DNA of 64,000 bases from Galeopsis tetrahit (taxonomy: Eukaryota; Streptophyta; Magnoliopsida; Lamiales; Lamiaceae): positions 63,814,265 through 63,878,264 of the forward strand of contig OY776121.1 of the NCBI GenBank assembly GCA_963675135.1, in the 5' to 3' direction. Of the stretch, positions 54,318 to 64,000 are shown one piece after another (positions within the stretch are counted from its first letter, which is position 1; every line of letters begins with the position of its first letter). Both the position numbers and the translations under genes were made by a program. The notes beneath the pieces are model-generated. The model saw only the letters and a program-made list of their open reading frames with translations. It was not told the origin of the DNA and did not search any database.

Positions 54318-57300
54318 CCTGTCACTGCTCAAGCTAAGGAAAGCAAGAACAGGTTTCATCTTCATCTCAACAACTTTGTCCATTGTTTACTTCAGGGATA
54401 CATCAAGATTTGCCTTGAGTAGATCAGTAAGGTTGGCCACTGCAGATTCAGAAATCTTGGCTATCACTTCTTTAGAGAATTTGGCAGATGCTGCATTCAC
54501 CATTGTCAATCTCATTTCCTCTGCCTTTCTCTTCTGAAGAGCACTCTTCTTGCCAATGACTTGCTTCACAACCAGTTTAAGAGCTTTGACATTCTTGTTA
54601 TGGTTGTCCAGAAGCACTTTCTGATCCTTTTTGACCTCTTTGGTGAAAGAATCCATGCTCTCTTTGGCTTTTTTCACTTCAGCAGAAATGGTTTGCAATC
54701 CAGTCTCAACACCACTGATTCTAGCTTCAATAGTGGGTAGGACCAATTCTTCTGATCTAGTGAGTCTCATTTCTACTGAGGCAAGTGTTATGCCTTGTTC
54801 ATCCAAAGTTTCAGCAGTATGTGCATGGGCAGATTCCACCTGTTGGACCAAGGTGTCCAACTTTGCTGAGTGCTCCTCAAGAGAAATTTGTGTTAGACGT
54901 CCATCAACTTGCACAGGAGCATCTGTAAAAATCTCATCAGCAAATATCTGATCTAGGGTGATACCTGTAAGATCAGAAAATATGAACTTGTTAGCAAAAT
55001 CACCCTCATCACCCACTAATTATTTTTCATAAGGCCCTGATTCATCAGCAACCTTCTCCTCATTTTCAACTATTTCTTTTCTTCTTTCAGCATTGATAAT
55101 CTCACTTTCATGAAGGTCAGGCCTCCTCTCATCAAGGGATTCTTGAAGTTCAGATTTGACTTCAATAATAGCCTGTCCTTCCTCACTTATTCCTTCCTCT
55201 CCCTCTATTTGTGGTACACTCACTATCTTAGTGATTACTACCTCTCTGACCTCTTCAACACCCTCTGATTTTTCAACACTATTCTCCTTTTCAACACCAT
55301 CACCTAATCCTGCAACTTCTACATCCTCAATAGGATTCATAGAAGGTAGTTGTTGGGAGATCACAATGTTTGGGCATTCCAAGGCCATTGAGTCATCCTG
55401 AATGGTTAAGAGCTGGTCAGTGTCCAATTCTGCTAACACTGATGAGGTCTTAACCAAACTAACTTCTATTTGGGAGGCCTCAACATTAGTAAGCTTTGCC
55501 TCAGGCTCAGATGAACCTTCATTGGCTGATGCATCTTTGGCTGTGTTACCAGATTTGGTCAACACCTCTGAAGATACAGAGCTCTTCCTATGATAGGTTA
55601 GGTAGTGGACAGTGGGTTCTTTGGGACCAGGAGGGTTGGGATTGGTGGGATCATCATTGTTGTCATCATCATTTGAACTACTATCAGGGTGTTTGATCCC
55701 CATAGCAATTCTCTCTTTTTCCTCAGCAACTTTGTCTGCTACTAGCTTTGCAAAGACTTCCTCATCTGTCAAGAACCTTGTTTTCTGCACACCAACAAAG
55801 TGTAGCAATCTACTCTCCTCAATTTGCCACCAGTTTGTACTTTTATCTTGGATGGCTTGAGCAATTTCCATGATGGTTTTATATTTTATTTCCATTAGAG
55901 CTCTCAAATCATGGAAATTCTTCTGAAGTCTTGGAAATTCAGCAAGAATGGGGTACAAACTATCCTCATCTCCACTGGATTGGGGACTTTGGGTTAATAG
56001 GGGAGTTGGCACTGGGTTCAGTAGGGTTGGCTTCAGGAACATTAGGCTCAGCAATGGGTAATTCAGGTGCTTTTGAGAGCAATGGTCCTGAAAGGGCTTT
56101 GCTTAAGGGAGTAGGCTCTAATAAAGCAACTTCAAGGAGCTTTGAATAGTTGAGCATGTATGAGTCAAGGGGTGAAAGCAATCTTGATTCATCAACTGCT
56201 ATGTCAGCTAAGACATCAATTGGGCCTCTCTGAGCAGCTCCTTCTGGTGAGTATCTCTTGGTAAGATTGAGAGGGATAATGGGTTGATCTTGGGGAGTTT
56301 TGTGGGTATCAGGAAAGTTGGGTTCTGAATGATGAACTTCAGGAAACTTGGATTCTGGAGTTCCAGATTCAGGAGAGTTGGACTTTGATTTGGATTTGGA
56401 CTTTGTCCTACTTTCAACTGTACTTTCCCTTAGAGCAATCTTCAAAGTATGTTCCTCCTGAAGTTCCTGCATCTTTTTAGAAGGTTTGGCCCTTCTCTTG
56501 CTTGCTCTGGAGATCTCACTTCCTTCTTCAGGGACAACTTCCCTAGCCCACTTCTCACCCTTTTTCTTCTTCACAACTGCCACAGGGAACTTTTCCCTTA
56601 GCTCCTCAGAGTCTGATGGCACATCAACACCTTCTTCAGCAACCTTCTCTACCTCTGATGAAGTATCAGAATCCTCTTCTGATAGAATCTGAGCCATCTT
56701 CCTTGTTTTCACAGCCCTTGCCATTGTCTTAGGCTTCATATTAGGCTTCTTTTCTACCACCACTTCAGCAGGTTTGGCCACCCGAATCTTTCTCCTCTCA
56801 GATTTCTTGGAGAGTTTCCTGAACATTATTTTCTGGGCAGGTAGAGGCTTTGCAAAGGTCTGCATTTGGCTGTAGTGGGAAAATCTTTCTATCAGGAGAC
56901 TTGCCCTTGTGTAGTATCTCAACTTTCCTTCCAGCACCACCTTCATGTGGGTTTTCACCTTAAACTTGGCTTTTTCCTTCATCATTTCCCCCATGATGAA
57001 GTCTCTCTAGTTGAATTTGATGCCTTTGTCACTAGCATCAATTACAACAGCCATTATCCTAATTCTTGGTGCACTTACTTGTTCCAAGCTTCCAATATTG
57101 CTCAGAATACTTTTGGTCACCACTTCAAATAGAGTAAGGAACTCAGATTTGAGTGTGTTCTTGTGCTGTGTGGCAGAAATAGGACCTGGAACAATGAGCC
57201 AATTTTGAGCCACCTCTTGCTCATGTCCAGCACCATATGTTTCTGGATTCCTCCCATTTGAAGGCAATTCAAAAGCATCTTCAAGGTCCTCCTCAGTGAA

Positions 57301-57645
57301 CTTGACCCTGTGACAGCTTTCTTCTTCATCTCCTTCACTCACATAGGTCAGTTTTGTTGACACTTCACAACTAGTTGCCTTGCCTTTCCATTGCAAAAAG
57401 GCAAAGAACTCAGCCATATATTGCTCCAAGCAAGAGCTAGGCTTGTTCTGCATGAACTTTTGTAACTCAGCCCTTCTAAGCCATCTAAGGGTGGGAGTTA
57501 CTTCTAGAGCTTCACTCTCAAAAGAAAGGATAGGCTCAAAACTGAGGTTGTTCTTGTGGCTTAGGTATTCGAAGTCAATGTCTAACTCTTTGTTAGAGAA
57601 ATCAACAATTATATCTAGTCTGATTTTGGGTATTTTGGGTGCCAT

Positions 57646-58354
57646 TGATGTTTAGAAAGAAAGATTGAGAAAATGCAGAAGGTTAGGGTTTGGGAGTGAA
57701 AGAATTTGTGGGGAAGAATGAAAGGTTTGGGGGCTTCTTAAGACTTAGAGTATATTCCAAAAGGAATGTATGTCATTAAGTTGGTGAGTCTTAAGGCAAT
57801 TCAATGGTTGACAAAAGAGGAAATCGATTTTGAATAGCCAGGAATAATTCAGGGGAGTTGGCCAAAAATTGATCCAACGGTTGAAAGTTTGATTTCAATT
57901 TTTGAAAACTGTTTTATCAAACGTGGGATGTGAAGTTAAGGTTTATTAAGGCTGGGGAGTTATCAAGGTAGATTGTGGGCTAGAAATGTTTAATGCAAAC
58001 AAGAATTAAATATTTGCATTAAATGCTTTGAAAGTGACTTTTTGGGTAGGGGACAAATTAAATCTTTGTAAAGGTGATGGCTTGAAGAAGAATGGGACAG
58101 CCATCAAACTAGGCAATGATTACCCAAAATAGGTGCTTATCAGACCAAGATTTGGTTTGATATCCATTTCTACTTATCTGGCCCCACATGGACAAGTTTC
58201 CTGACCCAGATCTCCTGAAGTGGGCCCAGATAAAAAATGATCTGCCCAACTTCCCTGATTTCTATGGGTCATCTCTTCTGACTTTCAGTAGACTTTGCCC
58301 AAGTCTGTTGAAGAGCACTTTCAGTTCCCCCTTGATTGATGAACTCCATTGGGC
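57646..58354 (-). promoter_or_regulatory. A2 ORF3 leader and pol-ORF3 spacer
   Basis: On the minus strand, upstream of ATG 57645, lie a telo-box AAACCCTAA (complement 57683-57691) and a TATA-like AATATACT (complement 57749-57756), about 105 bp before the ATG. An MSA-like TCCAACGGTTG lies further off at 57873-57883 on the plus strand. The rest is non-coding. The internal purine tract (ttccccctt on the plus strand, 58325-58333) lies close to the pol end. Confidence 0.5.
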
Positions 58355-60649
58355 TTACTTGTCCATCTTTCCTAGATCAAGAAGTCTCAACTCTACTGAA
58401 AGTTCCATGAACCTTGCTTCAGCAAGAGGTTTGGTTAAAATATCAACCTTTTGGTGATCTGTTTGAATTTTCACCTGCTTGATGTTCTTCTTCTCCACAT
58501 GATCCCTTATGAATTGATGTTTGATGTCCACATGTTTGCATCTTGTGTGTAACACTGGATTTTGTGATATTGTTATGGCACTGTTGTTATCACAAAATAT
58601 GGGCACTTCAGTAGAGTTGACATTGTAATCTCTTAGTTGTTGTCTCAATCAAAGAATTTGAGCACAACAACTTCCAACTGCAACATACTCAGCTTCAGTA
58701 GTTGAGGTTGCCACAGTGTTTTGCTTCTTTGAAACCAAGATATGAGCTTGTTTCCCAAGAATTTACATGTTCCTGAGATGGACTTCCTATCAATTCTGCA
58801 TCCTCCATAATCAGCATCTGAGTAGCTAGTTAACTCAATGTTGTCATCTGTTGGATACCAAAGGCCTACATTTTCAATGCCTTTGAGATATCTCAAGATC
58901 CTCTTTGCAGCCTCTAGATGACTCTTCTTAGGGTTGGCTTAGAACCTTGCACATACACCTACTGCAAAGGTGATGTCAGGTCTGCTGGCTGTGAGATAGA
59001 GGAGAGATCCAATGATTCCTCTATATTCAGTAGAGTTGGTTGAAACACCACTCACATCAAGATCCATTTCCCAGTTTGTGTTCATTGGGATCCTCACCAG
59101 TTTGCATGTTGAACACCCAAAGTTCTTAATCATTTCCCTTGTGTACTTGGCCTGATTGATGAAGATTCCTTCTTTTTATTGCTTGACCCAAGAAGAAATT
59201 CATCAGCCCCATCATAGACATCTCAAACTTGCTTTGCATGAGTTTTGAGAATTTCTCACACATCTTTTCATTTGGGGATCCAAATATGATGTCATCAACA
59301 TATATTTGGACAAGCAAGATGTCATCTCCTTCACAGATTCTGAACTAGGTTCTGTCTACTATCCCTTTGACAAAACCATGATCCAACAAGAACTGTGACA
59401 AGGTGTCATACCAAGCTCTTGGAGCTTGCTTAATTCCATAAAGGGCTTTCTTCAGTCTGTACACTTGGTTTCCTTCTTCAAAACTTGGGGGTTTCTCAAC
59501 ATAGACTTCTTCCTTGAGCACTCCATTCAAAAAGGCACTCTTGACATCCATTTGATAGACTTTGAACCTCTTGTGGGCAGCATAAGCTAAGAATAGCCTT
59601 ATAGCTTCAAGTCTTGCCACTGGTTCAAATGTCTCATCATAGTCAATGCCTTTTGATTGACAATAACCTTTGGCCACCAATCTGGCCTTGTTTCTGACTA
59701 TCACATCATTCTCATTCTTCTTGTTTTTTAACACCCACTTGGTTCCAATAACATCTTGATGTGATGGTCTGTCAACCAACTCCCATACATCATTTCTTGT
59801 AAACTGGCTCAGCTCCTCTTGCATGGCTGTAATCCAGTTTGCATCTTGAAGTGCTTCTTCAATGTATTTAGGTTTCTGTTCTGATAGGAAACAACAAAAC
59901 AAAGCACTTTCACCATGAAACCTTCAAGTTTTGACTCCTACACTTGGATCACCAAGTATCAGGTCAGTTGGATGGTCAGATAACCAAGTCCTTCTTTTCC
60001 TGATCCCTTCAGTAGAGTTGTTCTCTACTAAGGTTGAGTCACTAGGATCATAAAATTCAGGAAAGTTTAATGTAGGATCTATTTCAGGATCATATTCAGA
60101 GGTGTTGTCCTTAATGTCAGGGACATTGGCATTTTCAACATTTTCATTTCCCCCTGGAGTATTTAATCCATTAACTACCTCAGCAGGGCCTGCTTCTTCA
60201 TTGGTAGTTGTTACCTGATTATGAATTGGGATTGGGTCATTCAGTTCATCATTTCCTTCAGTGGGATTTGCCTCAGGGAGATTGTCTTCAGGAGTGTTAT
60301 CTAGTGTAATGTTTTTAGGAGGGTTAGCCTGGACAACTTATATGAACATAGTATCTTTGTCTTTTAGACTCAGTCTGGTTGTTCTTTGTGTGATGTCATC
60401 AGTATCCAGGGTTTTATTCATGTTCTCAAAGATAACTTCATCAAACACAACATGAGGTGTTTCTTCCACAATAAGGGTTTTGCAATTGTAGACTCTGAAA
60501 GCTCTACTGATTTGGGAATATCCAAGAAATATTCCCTCATCAGCTTTGCTATCAAAAGCTTTCAATTGTTCTTTCCCATTATTGTGAATGAAACACTTTA
60601 GGCAATCTTCCTTTCCAGAGTTCATAAGGGGTTTTGCCTTGACCCTTTG
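58355..60649 (-). pseudogene. pol: A2 pol, C-terminal half (INT end, RT, RNase H), degenerate
   Basis: Minus strand. The integrase C-terminal region (CFIHNNGKEQLKAFDSKADEGIFLGY) lies at 60338-60600 and lacks about 13 residues before CFIHN. RT runs from about 59860 to 59100, with AFLNGVLKEEVYVEKPPSFEEG, KALYGIKQAPRAWY and YVDDIIFG near 59300. RNase H runs 58900-58360, with NNSAITISQNPVLHTRCKHVDIK and the natural stop at 58355-58357. Lesions: stop at 59345-59347, frame changes near 59160, 58935 and 58740, and others. It is cut at 60649 by B2, so protease and the integrase core lie outside the window. Confidence 0.9.
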
Positions 60650-62083
60650 TGTTGGGATATAAATTCACCCTAAGCCCCACTTGATGTTAGAATAGTTTTG
60701 ACGGCCAAAACACTTAGAGTTTATAAATGTAATAGGATCAGCTGACTATGTATAGATCAGCTTAGACTAGTCTTGTGTAATCAGTTGTATTGATCTCAGC
60801 TGATTAGCACAATATTGGCTTACATGCGCATCCTCAAGATGAGAAGAGTAGAAGGTATGAAGACTAGAAGATCCTTGAAGACCAGATAAGTAAGATGCTT
60901 GTATACCTACTTAGCTGATGGAGTCCAAGTTGAAAATGGCATAACAAAGCACAAAGAATTGCCAGATCAGAAGAGTGTTACTCTTCTGATATCAGAAGAC
61001 AGAAGACTTAAGGCCAGACGAGTAGCCAGAAGACTAGTAGTGAAGATCAGAATACTAGGAGCTCGTCCAGGACTCGGCTGATTCCAAAGTCATCTTGCAT
61101 TTCAAATGAAGACCTACCATTCTTAGAAGATTGACATGATCCCAGAATTGAAGCAATCAAGCGGCTGGAATCAAAGAATCAAGCAAACATGGAAAGATTG
61201 CCCCAACGGCTAGTTGCAGCAATCATCCCTATAAATACAAGAGGATGAGAAATCACAAACAAGAAGTCACTACGAGAGAATTCACAAAAGCTAATTAAGC
61301 AAGCAAGCAACAAGCCTTATTCTGTTGAGAATTCTCCAAGAGCCCAGAAATCATTAGAACACCTTCTAGCTCTTAAGTGATTTCCCATCCAACCAAAGAA
61401 CCTGAATCCTACTCTCATTGTATACTCATTGATTTAGGCACAGTGGTTAAGCAATTTATAAGCTTGAACCATTAGTTGGATACATTCAAAAACCCCAAAA
61501 CCCCCACCATAAGGTTAAGTTTTTGAACCCCTGTAAAAGTGCAAGTGCTTCCAATCACTTGTGGAGACTGTAGTAGTTAGGACTGCTCAGATCTCAAAGT
61601 CCTACCCTTGGGACTATAAAGGACAAGCCCTTGTAATTTTTGGTAAATTAAAGGGATTAAACATCACGTTAGGACGTGAGAGTGGACGTAGGAACGTATA
61701 TCCGAACCACTATAAATCTGGTGTCATTTACATTCTGCACTTTACTTTATTGCTTATTCATATCTTTATATAGTGCATATTGTGTATTTCAAATATCTTC
61801 AAACAAGGCCATAACCTTCAAACCAGCATCAGCTGAGCTTTTCATTAAGTAAACAAGTTAGTGTTTTCAAAAGAACTCAAGAACGAGTCTAAACAAACAG
61901 GCCTACTCACTTCTGCATTTAATCTCTTCAACAGATCACTATAGTCATCTGGACCAGCAGACTTGTAGTCCAGCTGACATAGAAATCAGAAGAGGTTCCA
62001 AACTCCTTTGAAAAAGTTTTAAAGTCTATTCACCCCTCCCCTCTAGACTTTAATCCCATTCACTACTCGTTCAGGGACCAACA
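60650..62083 (+). repeat. 5' LTR of B2 (1434 bp)
   Basis: Family B LTR with MSA box CCCAACGGCTA (61202-61212), TATAAATA (61230-61237, gap 17 bp) and hairpin (61664-61679). It is visibly diverged from the B1 LTRs. It ends GGGACCAACA. Confidence 0.94.
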
Positions 62084-62085
62084 AG

Positions 62086-62097
62086 TGGTATCAGAGT
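62086..62097 (+). other. Primer binding site of B2 (tRNA-iMet)
   Basis: TGGTATCAGAGT, two bases after the LTR. The last base differs from B1 (C). Confidence 0.88.
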
Positions 62098-62217
62098 AGT
62101 GGTTCTAACGGACTACTGTCTCTAGATTATTAGAAGACTTGAGGGAGTCTTTCTTTAGTCCTCTTGAACAGATCTATCTTTTGAAAAAGAAAACTTATTT
62201 TTGAAAACTCATACAGC

Positions 62218-64000
62218 ATGAGTGCTAACATGCGTAAGTTGCCTAAGTTTTCAGTGGAAGATTATGATTACTGGAAGATCGGGATGAGGAAGAATCTAAC
62301 ATCAGTTCACTACAAGATGTGGTCAGTGATCACAGAAGGCCCAATCACAATCATGGAAGTCAACACTGCAAATGGTGATCCAGAAATTCCAGTTGGAGAA
62401 CTTGCCCCCAAGCCAATGAAAGACCTTACACAAGAAGAGATGAAGCAATCAAATCTTGACAGCATTGCTCAAGATTATATCATGCAAACTCTTCCAAATG
62501 AGTACATTGCAAAGGTACTTCACTGTGAGATAGCTAAAGACATGTGGGATGCATTGGCACTCCTTTGTGAAGGAACTGAGCTGATTAAAGAGAGCAAACT
62601 GTCAACAGCCGTCAAGAAGTCTGAACACTTCAAGATGCAACCAGAAGAGTCTATTGATCAGCTAGACAATAGATTTACCAAGATCATAAATGAGATAGAA
62701 TCTCTAGGCAAGAAATATACAAATAGAGAGAAAAACTTGAAGATCTTGGACTCTCTAACCAAGAAATGGAGACTCAAAAAGACCATCATCAAAGATACTC
62801 AAGATATCAAGATATGGTCTACTAAAACTCTGTTTCAGAACCTCAAAGCTCATGAGTATGATCTTGAAAGAGAAGAAAACTCAGAAAATGATGAGCCAAC
62901 TGCAACCCCAACTACCTCCAAGACTGTGGCTTTCAAAGCAGCAAATACAAATGCTGCAAGTACCTCATCTGGCAAGACCTCTCTGAAAACAGAAGACTTT
63001 GAAGGATCAGATATGAGCCTAAAAGAGCAAATGACCCTCATGATCAAGAGATTTGAAAGGATGAACACTCTAAACAACAAATATAGAAAATTCTACAGGA
63101 ATTACAAAGATAGGAGAGCTGGTTCATCTTCTAGAGAATCAAGAGAAAGAACACCAGAAAGGTATCCTAAGAAAGATGTGGAGTCATATGACAACAGAAA
63201 TTCCAGAAGAAGAGATGCTACCCCTCCAAGGAGAAATAATCCTAATCAGAAACCTGGATCATGCTTCAATTGCCGTAAACCAGGACATTACGTCTATGAA
63301 TGTCCAGACCTAAACGTAGAAGACAAAGAAGAAAGAAAGCCAAGAAGAGACAGAAGAAATTCAGACAAACAAGCAATGGTGACCGAAGAATCTGAATATC
63401 AAAGTGATGATCTTCCTTCATCACCAGACTGTCAAATCTTCTCAAATGATTCAGATGATCTAGCTATGATGGCCATGGGTGAAAACGAGGTAAATTCCTA
63501 TCCAACAACTTTCCATTCACGTATTTTCTCACACACAGAAGAGATAAACTCATCTGTAGGCGAATCAGAAGACACCTATTACCAATCTTTGGAAAAAGTA
63601 AAAGGTGATCTCGATATTGCCACAAGAGCTTTCATAGAAGTGGAAGAGGAGAACAAGGGTTTAAGGAAAGAAATTGCTAAGTTGAAAAAGGTTAAGTTTG
63701 ACAACACCCCTGAGTTGGTAACAATGAATGAAAGATTGACTAAAGAAGTGGAACTTCTTAAAGAAGAAAATACCACAATAACTCAGCTGTATGAAGGGAT
63801 GTTAAAAACTCAAGCCTCGGAAACTAAGGAATTTTGTTCACTTCAAACTAAGTTCGATGATCTCTTCCAATCACACAAGCTCTTAGAAAAGGAGAAGGAA
63901 TGCCTTAATCAAAAGATATCAGAGTTCAATAAAACATCTGCTACTATTGAAAGTATCTCTGAATATTATAGTTCTAATGGCAATAAGATGGGTTTTGGTT
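62218..64000 (+). CDS. gag: B2 gag, N-terminal part (partial at window end)
   Basis: From ATG 62218 (MSANMRKLPKFS) the frame stays open for 594 codons to the end of the window. It follows B1 gag closely: UBN2-type domain with QPEESIDQLDNRF, zinc knuckle CFNCRKPGHYVYECP near 63265-63305, an acidic region, then a coiled-coil-like region. A three-codon insertion (NVE) follows the knuckle relative to B1. No stop is seen, so this copy may be coding-competent here; pol cannot be judged. Confidence 0.92.
   Translation, partial: MSANMRKLPKFSVEDYDYWKIGMRKNLTSVHYKMWSVITEGPITIMEVNTANGDPEIPVGELAPKPMKDLTQEEMKQSNLDSIAQDYIMQTLPNEYIAKVLHCEIAKDMWDALALLCEGTELIKESKLSTAVKKSEHFKMQPEESIDQLDNRFTKIINEIESLGKKYTNREKNLKILDSLTKKWRLKKTIIKDTQDIKIWSTKTLFQNLKAHEYDLEREENSENDEPTATPTTSKTVAFKAANTNAASTSSGKTSLKTEDFEGSDMSLKEQMTLMIKRFERMNTLNNKYRKFYRNYKDRRAGSSSRESRERTPERYPKKDVESYDNRNSRRRDATPPRRNNPNQKPGSCFNCRKPGHYVYECPDLNVEDKEERKPRRDRRNSDKQAMVTEESEYQSDDLPSSPDCQIFSNDSDDLAMMAMGENEVNSYPTTFHSRIFSHTEEINSSVGESEDTYYQSLEKVKGDLDIATRAFIEVEEENKGLRKEIAKLKKVKFDNTPELVTMNERLTKEVELLKEENTTITQLYEGMLKTQASETKEFCSLQTKFDDLFQSHKLLEKEKECLNQKISEFNKTSATIESISEYYSSNGNKMGFG

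Larger units (their letters stand above)
43645..57645 (-). pseudogene. A2 ORF3, split by a solo LTR and an Athila-like element, degenerate
   Basis: Minus-strand homologue of A1 ORF3. Start ATG at 57643-57645 (MAPKIPKIRL), natural stop at 43645-43647 (ending WAQYGMVPPPEEDL). Coding parts: 57645-54318, then 46332-45989, then 44551-43645. Order: N-terminal region, Lys-rich and Pro/Glu-rich low-complexity region, acidic segment, coiled coil with EEHSAKLDTLVQQVESAHAH, and a C-terminal domain with YDFYDIGRW and QFMFDNHRELYQKL. Lesions include a stop at 57007-57009 (Trp expected), a frame change near 55975, stops at 55020-55022 and 54387-54389, and a stop near 44235. No membrane segment is evident. 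Two of the insertions in A2 lie here. Confidence 0.86.
17083..60649 (-). mobile_element. Sirevirus-type retrotransposon A2, minus strand, heavily interrupted
   Basis: Read on the minus strand from right to left: pol C-terminal half, ORF3, PPT and 3' LTR. The LTR ends at 17083 inside the D gag; the predicted 5-bp duplication is gtcat (17078-17082), with its partner outside the window. Five other insertions lie within its bounds: solo C LTR, hAT (with B1 and others inside), solo B LTR, Athila-like element and B2. Removing them leaves one colinear element related to A1. The 5' part lies beyond B2. Confidence 0.9.
60650..64000 (+). mobile_element. Sirevirus-type retrotransposon B2 (5' LTR and gag; runs off window)
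   Basis: Starts TGTTGGGATATAAATTC after a predicted 5-bp duplication ctttg (60645-60649); the partner is outside. LTR, PBS and gag are colinear with B1. It is inserted in the A2 integrase region in the orientation opposite to A2. Confidence 0.94.

Overview
This window is a block of nested plant transposable elements. I see no host gene, rRNA or tRNA. The main elements are Ty1/copia LTR retrotransposons of the Sirevirus (SIRE/Maximus) type: tRNA-iMet primer site, CCHC gag, copia-order pol (PR-INT-RT-RH), and a long extra ORF ('ORF3', often called env-like) between pol and the 3' LTR. Also present are an L1-type LINE, a non-autonomous hAT-like DNA element and an Athila-like Gypsy element that keeps only gag-protease. 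This points to an angiosperm, probably a eudicot; I cannot name the species.

Family labels used here: A = older Sirevirus with 1.64-1.73 kb LTRs. B = younger Sirevirus with 1.43 kb LTRs starting TGTTGGGATATAAATTC. C = non-autonomous relative with 1.4-1.6 kb LTRs starting TGTTGGGATATGAATATCC and a 736 bp non-coding interior. D = an old gag fragment.

Layout. 1-15323: A1 (+), entering inside gag, with decayed pol, a decayed ORF3 split by a 5'-truncated LINE (6244-9257, -), a PPT and the 3' LTR. 15324-17082: D gag (-), the oldest visible layer, hit from the left by A1 and from the right by A2. 17083 to 60649: A2 (-). Its 3' LTR is split by a solo C LTR (17473-18980, TSD gcttg) and by the hAT element (19562-42533, TSD tgtttaag). 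Inside the hAT lie a second solo C LTR (20300-21928, TSD gtttt) and the complete element B1 (22159-42506, TSD gtctc). Inside B1 pol lies a tandem LTR-interior-LTR-interior-LTR array of family C (26698-32538, TSD atgtc). To the right, A2 ORF3 is interrupted by a solo B LTR (44552-45988, TSD ttcac) and by the Athila-like gag-only element (46333-54317, TSD cctgt). A2 pol is cut by B2 (60650 onward, +), which runs off the window.

How the parts work together. B1 is nearly complete: open gag, intact RT/RNase H and an uninterrupted 1265-codon ORF3, damaged only by one pol frameshift and the C insertion. C elements share the primer site and PPT with B and could have used B-type proteins. The LTR promoters of A, B and C share one layout: an AACGG box matching or close to the plant MSA (MYB3R, G2/M) consensus, then about 16-18 bp, then a TATA box. 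Two ORF3 copies carry a similar layout before their start codon. Other unexpected regulatory patterns are six exact plant snRNA-type USE boxes with TATA boxes inside the hAT element, and twelve CGGCCGAG palindromes in six 18-bp-spaced pairs in the Athila-like LTR.
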